Assembly (NCBI GenBank): GCA_022828595.1
Contig: JAKGHH010000008.1
Coordinates: 3,470,728-3,534,727, forward strand
DNA length: 64,000 nucleotides
Direction of reading: 5' to 3'
Origin: Nelumbo lutea
Lineage: Eukaryota > Streptophyta > Magnoliopsida > Proteales > Nelumbonaceae
This document shows positions 35,561 to 46,325 of this stretch, one piece after another (position 1 is the stretch's first letter; each line of letters starts with the position of its first letter). The notes below the pieces were generated by a model that saw only the letters and a list, made by a program, of their open reading frames with translations, ran no database searches and was not told the DNA's origin. Position numbers and translations under genes: made by a program.

Positions 35561-36430
35561 CTCTCTCTGTCACTTTTTTTATCCATCTCCTCTCTTATTC
35601 TCCTGCCCTCTTGGTTGATCGAAAAATAGAAGTTAAGAAATGAAAAAGATAAAAATCACAGCGGAACGTTTGTAGCAATCTCTGTCATTTGGTTGTCAGA
35701 AAGAGATAGCAAGGTTAGGTTTCTTCCCACCCATTCCTAATTTCTTCTTCCCGTTTCATTTTCCTTGTTCTTAGCTTTCCGATTTCCTTGTCCGAACTCG
35801 ATAAGTCAATTGTTTCATTTATATTAGTGGTTGTTAATTTTTTGGTATTTCGGATTTTATTTCGTTCACTGCATGATTTCTATTTTATTTAATTGTTTGG
35901 TGGATACGGCTTTATATGTTTATGATCCGTTTGTAAAATATGCATTTAGCCTCTAATGATGATTCTGTCGAGCTCTCAATTGTATATGTCGTCGATTTTG
36001 CTAAAATCTTTATGACAAACTCAGTTAAACTAGACGAGGAGAATTGCAACTACATCCCTTGCAATACAGAGAAAAAAAATGCAATTTCCGGCGGCAAGCC
36101 TGTTATATTAATTGGAGCAAGGGTTTTCTTCTGGCGGCAATTCTCTAAATTTCATCGGTTCAAGGCTTTTCTTCTTAATCTGAAGAGGGTTTTCTTCTAG
36201 CGGTAATCCCACATCACTGGTTTTTGCCTGATTATATTCGATTTTTCCCTTCCACCACTGGAGCTGAGGGAAGCGAATCTAGCAATTCAAGCCGTTGGTT
36301 TTCTCTCCAGCAGATCTCAAGGTACTAGGTAGCCACTCGAACAAATAACTCTAATGTTCACAGTTGTAATAACCCCGCGACAGTACGATACCTGAAACGG
36401 GTGTCCCAAACACACAGCCCTGACTTACTG
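35560..36430 (+). other. Possible TFIIE-beta leader exon and flanking sequence
   Basis: A CT-rich tract (35571-35625) followed by a purine-rich stretch ending AGATAGCAAG|GTTAGG (about 35712) resembles a non-coding first exon with its donor. The next downstream gene on this strand is TFIIE-beta, so a long intron in its 5' untranslated region, later invaded by a LINE, is possible. No protein family seen. Speculative. Confidence 0.25.
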
Positions 36431-36504
36431 TTTCTTCTCTGAGACCAAATTGAATGAAGCAAACAGTGGGATACTGGCTAAGAAACTAAATTATCAAATA
36501 TTAT

Positions 36505-38640
36505 ACGTGTTATCCTGCTAGAGGGAAGTCTGGAGGCCTAATATGTTGTTGGAAACAGGACTTTCCCCTACAGATCGTGGTAAAAAATGAAAAATTAATC
36601 ATGTGTCAGATAGGAAATTCATCACAGAGAGAGCCGTGGTTTCTATCTTTAATCTATGGGCATCCAATGAATTCCAAAAGGAAAGAACTCTGGCCTTCTC
36701 TTATGGACTTGGAATATTTACAAGATGCTAAGTGGGTTCTCTGTGGGGATCTAAATGATACCCTATGTCATCATGGTTATGATGGGAGCCGAACTCATGG
36801 ACATCGACCTTCTCAAAACCTAAGAAAATTAGTGGATAAATTCAACTTGGTGGAGTTGGATAGTAGAGGTCTTTATTATACATGGTCTAATAAACAACAT
36901 GGGAAGGGAAAGGTGAATGGTGAAAGAGAGGCTAGATAGGTGTTTATTATCAGGCAACTGGTTACAGTTATACCCAGAGGCAAATGTCCTAAATAAATTC
37001 TCTATCCATTCCGATCACTCCATGATGATCATGGATACTGAACCCAAAAAATTAAGAGGGCCAACTCACTTCCATTTTCAGCCCATGTGGACAGAAAGTC
37101 TGGACTGTGAGCAGATTATAAGAGAAGAGTGGGAAAAGAACACAGGTGGGGACGTGACAAAAAGAATTATAATGAAGCTGAGGAACTGCAAAAAAGGTTG
37201 AAGATTTGGAATAAACAATCCTTTAGGTACGTCACTCAAAGATTAAAAGATTTAGAAAAGAGAATGGAAACACTAGAATTAGCATATACAAATGTTCATG
37301 GACCTAAGGAGTTCAAAAATTTGCAGTGGGAATATAATCAGTGGCTAAAAATGGAAGAAAAATTGTGGAAATTAAAGTCCCGAGAACTGTGGCTGAGGGA
37401 GGGTGATAGAAACACAAAATATTTTCATCAGATTTCAAACTATAGAAGAAGAATGAACCATCATCCAGAGGGAGTAAAGGATTTGAGAGGTAAACAATTG
37501 AAAATTGAGGAAGTGTCAGATGCTTTTAAAGAGTTGGCACTGCAAATAGGGGGACAATTGTCTCACAATTCAGAACTTGATATTTCTGATTTACATTTAC
37601 CTCAGCTGAGTGAGGATGAAAAACAAGATCTTCTTACTCTACCAGCTATGGAGGAGGTGTGGGAGATAGTTGAGAGCATGAAGCCACACACATCGCCAGA
37701 TCCGGATAGGTTCACTCTCTATTTCTTTCAGAAATTTTGGCATATAATAGGAGGGGAGGTTTATGATTTAATTCTTCACTTCTTCAGCACTGAGAAGTTC
37801 CTAAAGAATTTAAACTGCAAAACTTAGTATGTATTCCCAAAAAGAAGAATGCTGAAATGTGACACAGTTTAGACCCATCAGCTGTTGCAATGTGCTTTAT
37901 AAATAATTGCAAAATGCCTAGTGGAGAAATTAAAAAACAAGCTACAGCAGTTAATATGAGAAACTAATCAGCATTTATCAAGGGCAGAAATGTTGTGGAC
38001 AACATTATACTATCCCATGAATTGGTAAATAAAATGACAAAGGAAAAATGGGGGTGAGATGGATGGCTATTAAACTGTACATGTCCAGTGCATATGCTAG
38101 AGTCAAGAGGGGGTTTGTGTTGCTGATATTAGAGGGGATGGGATGCCCACAACAATGGTGCATATTGATCAAACAATGCATATCCACCCCATCTTTCTCT
38201 ATTAAACTTAATGGTTTGTTGCCAAAATTGTTTAAATTTCATTGGGTCTTGCCTGAGACCAATGGAAGCGTTGTCCAGCATGTTGGAAGCTGCCGAACAG
38301 AGAGGACTCATCAAAGGTATAAAGTTAGCTAAAGACACCCTCCCATCACTCACCTGCTTTTTGCAGATGACTGCTTTCTTTTCTACAAGGATGAAGTGAG
38401 TAAGTAGAAAGAACTTTAACTAATATTGCAAAGATTTGAAAGGATGTCAGAAGAAAAGATCAATCCACAAAAAAGTTCGATTCTGGTTAGGAGTAATGTT
38501 CACAGAAGAAAACGGAAGTTCATCTTACCAATGTTTAGAATGAAGCAGATGGACAGTATGGAAAAGTATTTGGAATCAAGGCTGTGGCTTGGTTCTCTTA
38601 ACACTGCTAGTCTTTCAGAATAGATCTTAATTGGTATTCT
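36505..38640 (+). pseudogene. L1-type LINE ORF2 relic (endonuclease and reverse transcriptase)
   Basis: Domains appear in the right order but in shifting frames. The endonuclease part is SGGLICCWK, then LIYGHPMNSKRKELWPSL, WVLCGDLND, YTWSNKQ, RLDRCLLSGNW, and HSDHSMM. The connecting coiled region is REGDRNTKYFH. The reverse transcriptase part is FRPISCCN-like (about 37865), and FADDCFLFYKD at about 38357 (the catalytic FADD box), then a thumb-like segment. Frameshifts occur near 36930 and 37190 and many stops after 37820. The 5' end and the RNase H end are missing, and no poly-A tail was found. Dead copy. Confidence 0.9.
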
Positions 38641-38861
38641 TTTTTCTTAAAAGCCCATAGCCAGAAAGTGGCTTGTATTTCTTTATTAGCTTCAGGAAGA
38701 GATGCATGAGTGTGATATGGGATGGCTATCAAAAGTTATCCATTTTATGATACATGTTATCTGTGCTTCATAAAAAATGATATTTGCTAATTGTTTTATG
38801 GATTATGAATATGTTAATTTGTATGATGTATCATATGGTTTGATAGGAGTATTTTTAATAC

Positions 38862-39055
38862 CGCTGATCTATCAATATAGAGGCCATTTCCTGATGCTGG
38901 TCCTGGCTTATCAAGAATCTTGGGAGGTGTGGACTAGATACAGAATTAACCTATGGCATTTTTACCATAAAGTGGCTGCTCTCAGACTCAAAACTACATT
39001 CTCATGGTTGTTAGTCAGAGATTTTACCATTGCACCAAGCAGTGATCCCTTATTT
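38862..39055 (-). mobile_element. Au-like SINE relic, copy 1
   Basis: Read on the minus strand the block begins TGGTGCAATGGTAAAATCTC, has a weak B-box-like TTTTGAGTCT, then CAGCCACTTT-like and CACCTCCCAAG-like blocks. This is the layout of the tRNA-derived Au SINE of plants. A similar relic is at 43700-43895. Confidence 0.6.
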
Positions 39056-39299
39056 CCATCATCAGTATGCAATTGTAAACTGGAAGTTCTCTATTCTTTC
39101 AAAATCACATTTTATCTGATCTTCCTGTCAAAATTATCTACTGCAGGATTAGTTCTGAACTTGGTCTTAGCAGAAGGATGCATTTTGACTCTTGTTCAAA
39201 ATTCTCTCTCACATACACACAGTTCCTTTGTTGCATGGGTTAAATCTTAAATAATGTTTTTAAAAAGTAAACAAGAATGGTAATAAAGCACAGTTTATC

Positions 39300-39868
39300 T
39301 TTTTTTTTTTTTTTACTTTTTGCTTTTATGTATTGACACATATGGCTTGTTGCCTATTTGTATCTCCGTAATTTGAAGAAGCCCATTATGGGGATCGGTC
39401 CAAGCATTATAAGACCTATTCTCGCAAGAAGAAGGGCAACAAACAGGTTCTGATTTGGCATGGGGAAGACTTTTGGGACTTGGACTGAGCTGGTCTGGGG
39501 TATTTTCGTCATTTTAGCTAGTCCTATGTGGGCCTGGGCTATAACATCTTGTTCCTCTAGTTCAGTAGAGCCTATCTTTCAATTTTCAGTTTATTTGCAT
39601 TAGTAGATAAAAAGCTATTGTGTTTCTTGATGCACAAGACAAGGAGTGGCATTTTTGTAATTATAGTGAACAGTATTTCGGCACACAAGTCACTCTATAT
39701 AAATAGATGTATTCTCTTCCTTTTGAAGTTAATGAATGAAGATTTCTTAGAGCTCTCTTTTAAGTTTGCTGTATGGAGTTATTCCTACAAACCCTAGAGT
39801 GATTCTAGGACCCCTTGGAGTGATTCCTTGGGATTTCTTTCTCTTTTCTCTTTCTCTACCCTTTCCCC

Positions 39869-39907
<39 letters not shown>

Positions 39908-40872
39908 TATACATTCTCTCTCTCCCTCTCACCCTCCCTCTCTTCCTCTCTCTCTGTCTTGTGATAGTTTTGTTCCAGCCTTACTGCATCATCCATAAAA
40001 TTAGAAATGATAGAAATCTACTTTGAACTAATGATACTGGAGAAAAACATTTTCCTTAAAAGTTAATTTCCCCCAATTCCCTTCTTGCTCAAAAGATTCT
40101 TTGATTACCTTGTCCTTATTGGGTGGATAAGGTTTACATGTCAGTGATGCCACTGTCTCTCTATTTGATTTTGTAATTTCTTTTCTTTGGTCAAAGTTGA
40201 TTTTCTGCTTCATCTTCTTTCTACCCATTCACAGCGTATATGGTTTTGGACCAGGCTGCATCAATCTCAGAATTTAGATGAAAACAGTGGGTCATATTCT
40301 TAGTTCAACAAGTCAGTCCTAGCTTTTGAACTTTTTCTTTCTTTTTGGTTTGTTTAGGGGGATTCATTAACTAGGGTATGTCTTCTAAGTGTAGAGGGTA
40401 TTGGGTATACCTTGATACTTCAGTTATTTATCATTTTAGTTATGGATGTCAAACAATTGAAAACTAGCTATATGTCTTTACCACTTTAGTTTATTAAAGA
40501 TTAAGTCAACAAAGTTTTCAGCTTATGGGTATTGAAATGCAATAAAATTCATTATCTGGATTTTCAAGGTAAATATTACCTAAATACCTAGTTGGATAAA
40601 TTTGAGGTCATTTTTTGAGTACCGTTGCTTATCTGAGGCATTGGAAAAGCTAAGGACAATAGAAGGTTTAGGATGACTATTTTTTGTTGCAAAGTCAATC
40701 AAGTTAGTTGATAGCATATTTGGTGATAAAGATTAGTTTCTGAAGCTGTTCAAAAGATAGGAAAAGGGCATTAGTTTTTGAAATGTCAGAGTTAGAATAC
40801 CTTGGATTCTTCTGATGTAATTTTCCATGTACTTAGGTTTTCAGTATTAAGTAAATCAATATTATATCTCCA
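39300..40872. other. Region upstream of TFIIE-beta
   Basis: It contains a T-run (39299-39315), a block at about 39480-39770 with copia-LTR-like features (a TATATAAATA box near 39696), a CT/AC microsatellite (39868-39906) and AT-rich sequence. A pyrimidine stretch ending TTTTCAG at 40844 could be the acceptor of an untranslated-region intron just before the start codon at 40873. Confidence 0.45.
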
Positions 40873-42839
40873 ATGTCGCTTCAAGCAAGTCTTGCAAAGT
40901 TCAAGCAGCAGCAAGAGAAGTGCCAGTCTACACTCACCAACACACCAAGGGCAGGGGCATCAAAGCCCACTCAAAAAGTTACACCTGCAAGCACTCCTTC
41001 AAGAACTCCTTCTGCTCCAGTAAAATTCTCTAATGATACAGAGAGGCTTCAGCACATCAACAGCATAAGAAAGGCCCCTGTTGGTGCTCAGATCAAGCGT
41101 GTTCTAGACCTACTTCTAGAGGTATGAAACACCTTTCTGTTGCGGTTGTTCAAGATGTCTCATATGATCATGCACTTATTCATAAAAGTTTTGAAGACCA
41201 TGTGAACATGTATGTTTTTTTTTTTTTTTTTTTTTTTTTTAAGTATGGGCTTGGTTAACTAGTGCTGTGTTTAAAAGTGATAGAAGATTGAAACCCGAAA
41301 GGAGGTCACGACAAATGTTCAATATAGATTGTTTTAGATCCAAAGGGTCCTTATTGGGTAAAAGGAAAAGGGAAGTAGATTATTACAATACGACAGTCCA
41401 GTTCATTTCTTCTCTTTGTTTGGGAACAGACCAGAGTTTAAGCTGGAAAAAGAAGCCCAATCCAAGAACCATGGTCCTTTTCTGCTGTAGCTTGGACTTC
41501 TTTTTTGTGTCTTTCAATGTTTGATTTTGCTCTGATTCTTGTTTGAGGGTTGTGGGGCATGTTGTTTAGGTGCTTTCTTGGGTCTTGTCATTGGGCAGTG
41601 TTTTGGGATTTTTAGTGGCTCCTTGGAGCTGGTTATAGTTAAACTGGTGGTGTGAATGGTGTTTTGGGTGAAGGGATGAGAGATCCATCATATGGATGGC
41701 CGAACCCTGCAAGAAGTTTGGGTGAAATTTCAAATGTTTCTCTCTCTCCCATGTGGGAATCGCATTCCCTATTTTAGAAAACTGCATTTTCAATGATCAA
41801 TCTTGAAACCAAACCGGACCAGATCTGAAACCAAAAGGGAGGAGAGGGATATACCTGATACAGAGTAACAGTAACTCCCAATGAAGGTGTTCACGCCCAA
41901 GGAGAAGACCAAAGACTGCTTCCACCGAAGATGACACGGTGTGATGTGAAGTAGAATCACCAGGACGGCTCTTCAGCAAGAACTGAATTCTTCAGCAAGA
42001 ATATAGTAAAGGGCTGGTGAGCACGACTTTAGATTGCCTCTTCTAGCAAGAAGCAATATCAAGAACGATTCTTGATCACTCCCACAGGTGGAGATCGAAT
42101 TGGGTAGGGGCAGCAAGAACAGGAAGGAAAGAGCAGAAGACAGGAGCAGTCAAATTGTGTGTTGTCTTCTCTCCTAATTCAGCAGACTGTGAGTTGTTTT
42201 TAGAGGTCCGCCCTGCTCTCCTATTTATAGCCTTAAAGGGAGGTTCTCCTAATCTTATTAGGAGTTTCCTAATCCAAATCTTATATTTGGATCTGGACTC
42301 TTTGAGTGGATAGGGATAATTCCTTATCCTATCAGTTGATCCAAATCCCAGAATTGCCCCTATTTAATTAATCTTATTAAGCCAGTTCGAATTGGGCTTT
42401 AGGCCCATTAAGTCTATGTGCTCACTTAACCTTTTTAACCTGCTGCCTAGTTGGCTATCCTTGTATGGCGTGGGACCCAAACATTGATCTACACATCAGC
42501 CACATGGGTTCAGCCCAACCTTTGTTACAAAGCCTAGCTGAATTCACTGTAGGAGACAGTGATCCCCTGAGTCCATCACCATGGGCTCTTAATGGGCCCA
42601 ACATTTACACTAAATGGTCATTGGTTCCAACCACCTTATGAAAACCCAAAGACTGTGGGCAGATGCAAGATTAGCCCATAAGGTATTCCCTCAATGGTCT
42701 TACACTTAACCTCTCAACCCATAATGATCAAACACTTTCCAACAAGAGAGGACCTCTCCCTCGGCTACAAGGTGCAGTGCTGCACTCTCTACTCACATGG
42801 ATCCTAGGAATTAAAACATTTTGCAAACATTTTGAAACC

Positions 42840-42876
<37 letters not shown>

Positions 42877-45372
42877 TTATATAAATATATTTTGCAAAAC
42901 AAATTTCAATAGTTGAAATCAACTGCCTGCAGTTTAGGTTTCCATCATAGAGAGTGCATCCCCGATCATTCGCTTTGTCTGGCAAAGGGGTTGATCCTGT
43001 CACTATGATCACCCACTCAGATGAATTCTCAGACTGTCCTAACATACCCAGGTTTTGACCCCCTCTAAGGATCTCACTGATTGGCATATCAAAGATAGCC
43101 CAATCCGACATCTAGTACAATATCACAATCGAGTCTAGGGGTCACGTGTAACATTCCAGTTTTGCCCATCTATCTCCAAGTTCCAGGGCAATACTGGAAT
43201 TTTGGTCCGGTTCAGGGTTTCAAGAAAACCCGCACTGCATGTACCTCGGGTCTCACCCTGGTAGCTGAGACAAGCCATCCCAACCAACTTGGCGGCACAT
43301 TAGTATCGGCCTTGGCGGGATAAATCTCCCTAGATCTATCCAACGACTGTGAAGATTCTAAACTAACATGAGTCTCATAAGTGTCCAGTTTAAGGGTATT
43401 ACACAGAAACACACTACAATGACATGAATCAATTATGCACTTTATTCATTTACAATAAATGTAAAAAAAGTACATCAATCTGATTGGAGCTAAAGGGCAT
43501 AACTGCCTAATAGTTTTGGGTGCTTTTTTCATTAGAGCCCATTTTTTGCCTTTTTTTACCCTTAAAAGTTGCTTTATTCCTTGTTCTTGCATGGAGTTTG
43601 GATTTCTTCTTTTTAGGTTCATGGTGTCAGTGTAAATTAGGAGTGGCAATGTGGCATAATATATGTAGAAAAGGAAATTGTTATGCCATATCATATAGTA
43701 TAATTCACATTCAAAGGGCCAAAGGTCATTACTCAATGTTGGTCCTAGCTATCTGTGGTCTTGGGAGGGGTAGACTGGATGCACTCCTAACCTTTTGGCT
43801 TTTGTTTTTTGGCACAAAGTGGCCTCTCTCAGACTCAAACTGACATTCTTATGCTTACTTGCCTGAGATTTTACCATAACAAGTAATGATTCAAATGGCA
43901 ACTATCAGATATTAGTATAAGTGAAGTTCCATTGCAAATAATTACATGAAAATGTAAAATATAAGTGAGGTTCCATTTCCAGCCAAATCTAATTCACTCA
44001 AAAGCTATAACATTGGTATATGTAGCATGTCAAAAGGTTAGCAATAATTTATTGAAAGTTAATCAATCAGTTTTTGTATATTCTGAATTTCTGTAGACAC
44101 GGCAAGCATTCACCCCAGAGCAGATAAATGAAGCATGTTATGTTGATACAAATTCCAACAAAGCCGTTTTTGACAGTTTGAGGAATAACCCTAAAGTGAA
44201 CTATGATGGAAGGCGTTTCTCTTACAAGGTAAGTGCTGCTTTTACTTCAGAGAATACAAATATATTATATATCATTAGTGGTTGGGACGCTTTCAGAATT
44301 TGTCAAGGCAATTTGTGGTTCAGAATGTATTAGATGGGTACTTTTTCCTCATGGAGCCTTTCAGGTAGTCAAGAAATAATTGGTTTTGCATTATTATACA
44401 GTCAAAACATGATTTAAAGGACAAGAACCAACTGCTTGTCTTGATACGGAAGTTTCCAGAGGGTATTGCTATCATTGATCTGAAGGATGCGTATCCAACT
44501 GTAATGGAGGACTTACAGGTATCTTTACCGTTATTAATGCTTGTTTTTAGATTTTCATTTCTTTATGCTAATGAATGGATTGCTGTCCATTAGGAAAGGG
44601 CATGATTTCAATGTGTAATAGCATGTTTATGAATGACATATGTGGTTTGTTATACTTTGCAATTACCCATAATAATAGTAGCAAAGCTGCTAGTCCTGTG
44701 CCAAATATTTGGAGAGTTGTTAAAATTATGAGGCAGTTCATGTAAGTGGATGCTTGGAAGAATCTGAAAAGGGCTATTCTGGAACAAGAGGGGCCAATTT
44801 ATTGAGCGCACCTGAATAGTGAATGTGAATGTATATTCATTAAATAACCAGCAGTTGTACATATCATTTACTGAATGGTGCAATGATTCTTTCTTGTTGC
44901 ATGGTTGTTGTGATTGTGATATTAATGATATTTTTGTGAAGCACTCAAAACACAATTACAATACTTTATGTGACTTTTAGACGGTTGGGGCATATGATAG
45001 TAAGCATAATATTATTTGTTGCAGGCTCTGAAGGCTGCAGGACAGGTTTGGCTGCTCTCAAATTTTGATTCACAAGAAGACATTGCTTACCCAAATGATC
45101 CCAGAGTTCCAATCAAGGTAGATGATGATTTGAAGCAGCTCTTCAGGGGTATTGAGCTTCCACGCGATATGGTTGACATTGAGAAGGACCTCCAGAAGAA
45201 TGGAATGAAGCCTGCAACCAACACTGCCAAGAGAAGGGCCATGGCCCAGGTGCATGGTATTGCACCAAAGTCCAAGCCCAAGAAGAAACAACGTGAAATT
45301 AGCAAGAGGACCAAGCTAACCAATGCCCACCTTCCAGAGCTCTTCCAGAATTTAAATGTCCCTGATACTTGA
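40873..45372 (+). CDS. GTF2E2: Transcription initiation factor IIE, beta subunit
   Basis: TFIIE-beta pairs with TFIIE-alpha, bridges RNA polymerase II and TFIIH, and helps open promoter DNA. Exons: 40873-41121, 44097-44228, 44402-44518, 45025-45372; GT-AG, all phase 0; 281 residues, about the usual plant length. Seen in order: a low-complexity N-terminus rich in Gln, Thr, Pro and Ser (about 1-55); a winged-helix core (APVGAQIKRVLDLLLE, TRQAFTPEQINEAC, NNPKVNYDGRRFSYK, LLVLIRKFPEGIAIIDLKDAYP, VWLLSN); a DDDLKQLFRGIELP hinge; and a basic C-terminus (KSKPKKKQREISKRTKLTNAH, about 248-268, here described as a Lys/Arg cluster). Intron 1 (41122-44096) is 3 kb because of a dispersed repeat. Single-copy housekeeping gene by expectation. 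Confidence 0.94.
41640..43515. repeat. 1.9-kb dispersed repeat, copy 2, in TFIIE-beta intron 1
   Basis: Same orientation and landmarks as 31270-33220, with a longer TA microsatellite (42843-42873). The copies are clearly diverged with several indels. They are not the two LTRs of one element, because TFIIE-beta exon 1 and a LINE lie between them. Confidence 0.75.
43700..43895 (-). mobile_element. Au-like SINE relic, copy 2
   Basis: It aligns with 38862-39055 through TCTTGGGAGG, AAAGTGGC, CTCTCAGACTCAAA and GATTTTACCAT blocks. It lies in TFIIE-beta intron 1, directly beyond the 1.9-kb repeat. Confidence 0.6.
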
Positions 45373-46325
45373 AAGTATATTGAAGTCATTATTGGGGACT
45401 TGAGTTTCTTCATTTGCTTGAATGTATCATTCCATTTGCAAAGCAATGAGCTATATTATGCACACTTAAATTCTCAAAATTACCAGTGTGATTTTGCATA
45501 GGGGAACGGCCTGTATTGTCCAACACCCACCTTTAAAATAGTGTTGGATTTTGGTTGTCCCACATCTGGTTCTGTTTGTTCACACCTTAAGATTGGCGGA
45601 GTGAATAATTTGATTTGTCTAATTGAAGAGGAGGACATCTGTTGCTCTTAATAAGGAGCTTGGACTTGAATTGTATATGCGGATATCATGATGAAAAGCA
45701 AGGAATTAGTTGTTTGTGCATTTTCAGATACAGTAAATGACTTCCACGGCCCTTGTCTGATCTATGATATTGTTATTTCAAGCCATCTAAATTTGTGTAT
45801 TTGTGGTTCCAGTAGAACATTTTATTTTCTATCATTGTGGAGGTAAAGAACTCCAATGTTCAGGTTCAGCTGGCCTTTTTACCTTCTAAAGAAAGAAGCA
45901 AAGCTCTGATGCTCTGAATAACAATTAGTTGGTTCCGTAGCAGTGTTCCATAATAACGGCGAAGCTGCAGCAAACAAATCTGGTTTGAAGAGGCTATACA
46001 GGGCGTAATGTTAAGATGACTGATGAGGTTTTTCTGTTTTTCTTTTCGAGACTATAAGCTTCATGTATGTCAGGTCCTTAACCTTGTTAATGCGTAGGCG
46101 TTGAGACGTTAGGTGCAACTTAGGCTAAAGTCACGTAGCTGACTTTGTTCTGTGAAGAATTGCTCTAGATTTTTTTTATTAGTTTTATTTATTTATTTAT
46201 TTGTTACTTGAACGTTAGCCATGTATTGGTAATGCTGGCAACTGGACTTTATGGTGCCATACAATAAATCTACTTATTGTTAAATCCACATAATTATGAG
46301 TCCGCGTTAAGTGCACCCGTGGATT
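45373..46325. other. TFIIE-beta 3' flank
   Basis: 3' untranslated and intergenic sequence, AT-rich; nothing identifiable beyond an ATTT run near 46177-46202. Confidence 0.6.

Noticed and set aside
39747..39932. ORF rich in RERERE on the minus strand
   Set aside because: It is a translation of the CT microsatellite; the same applies to frames at 14047-14334, 54142-54462 and 61656-61934.
31270..43515. The two 1.9-kb repeats as the LTRs of one large retrotransposon
   Set aside because: A coding exon of TFIIE-beta and an unrelated LINE lie between them, and no PBS or PPT adjoins them.
45087..45446. 119-codon minus-strand frame
   Set aside because: It is the antisense shadow of TFIIE-beta exon 4.
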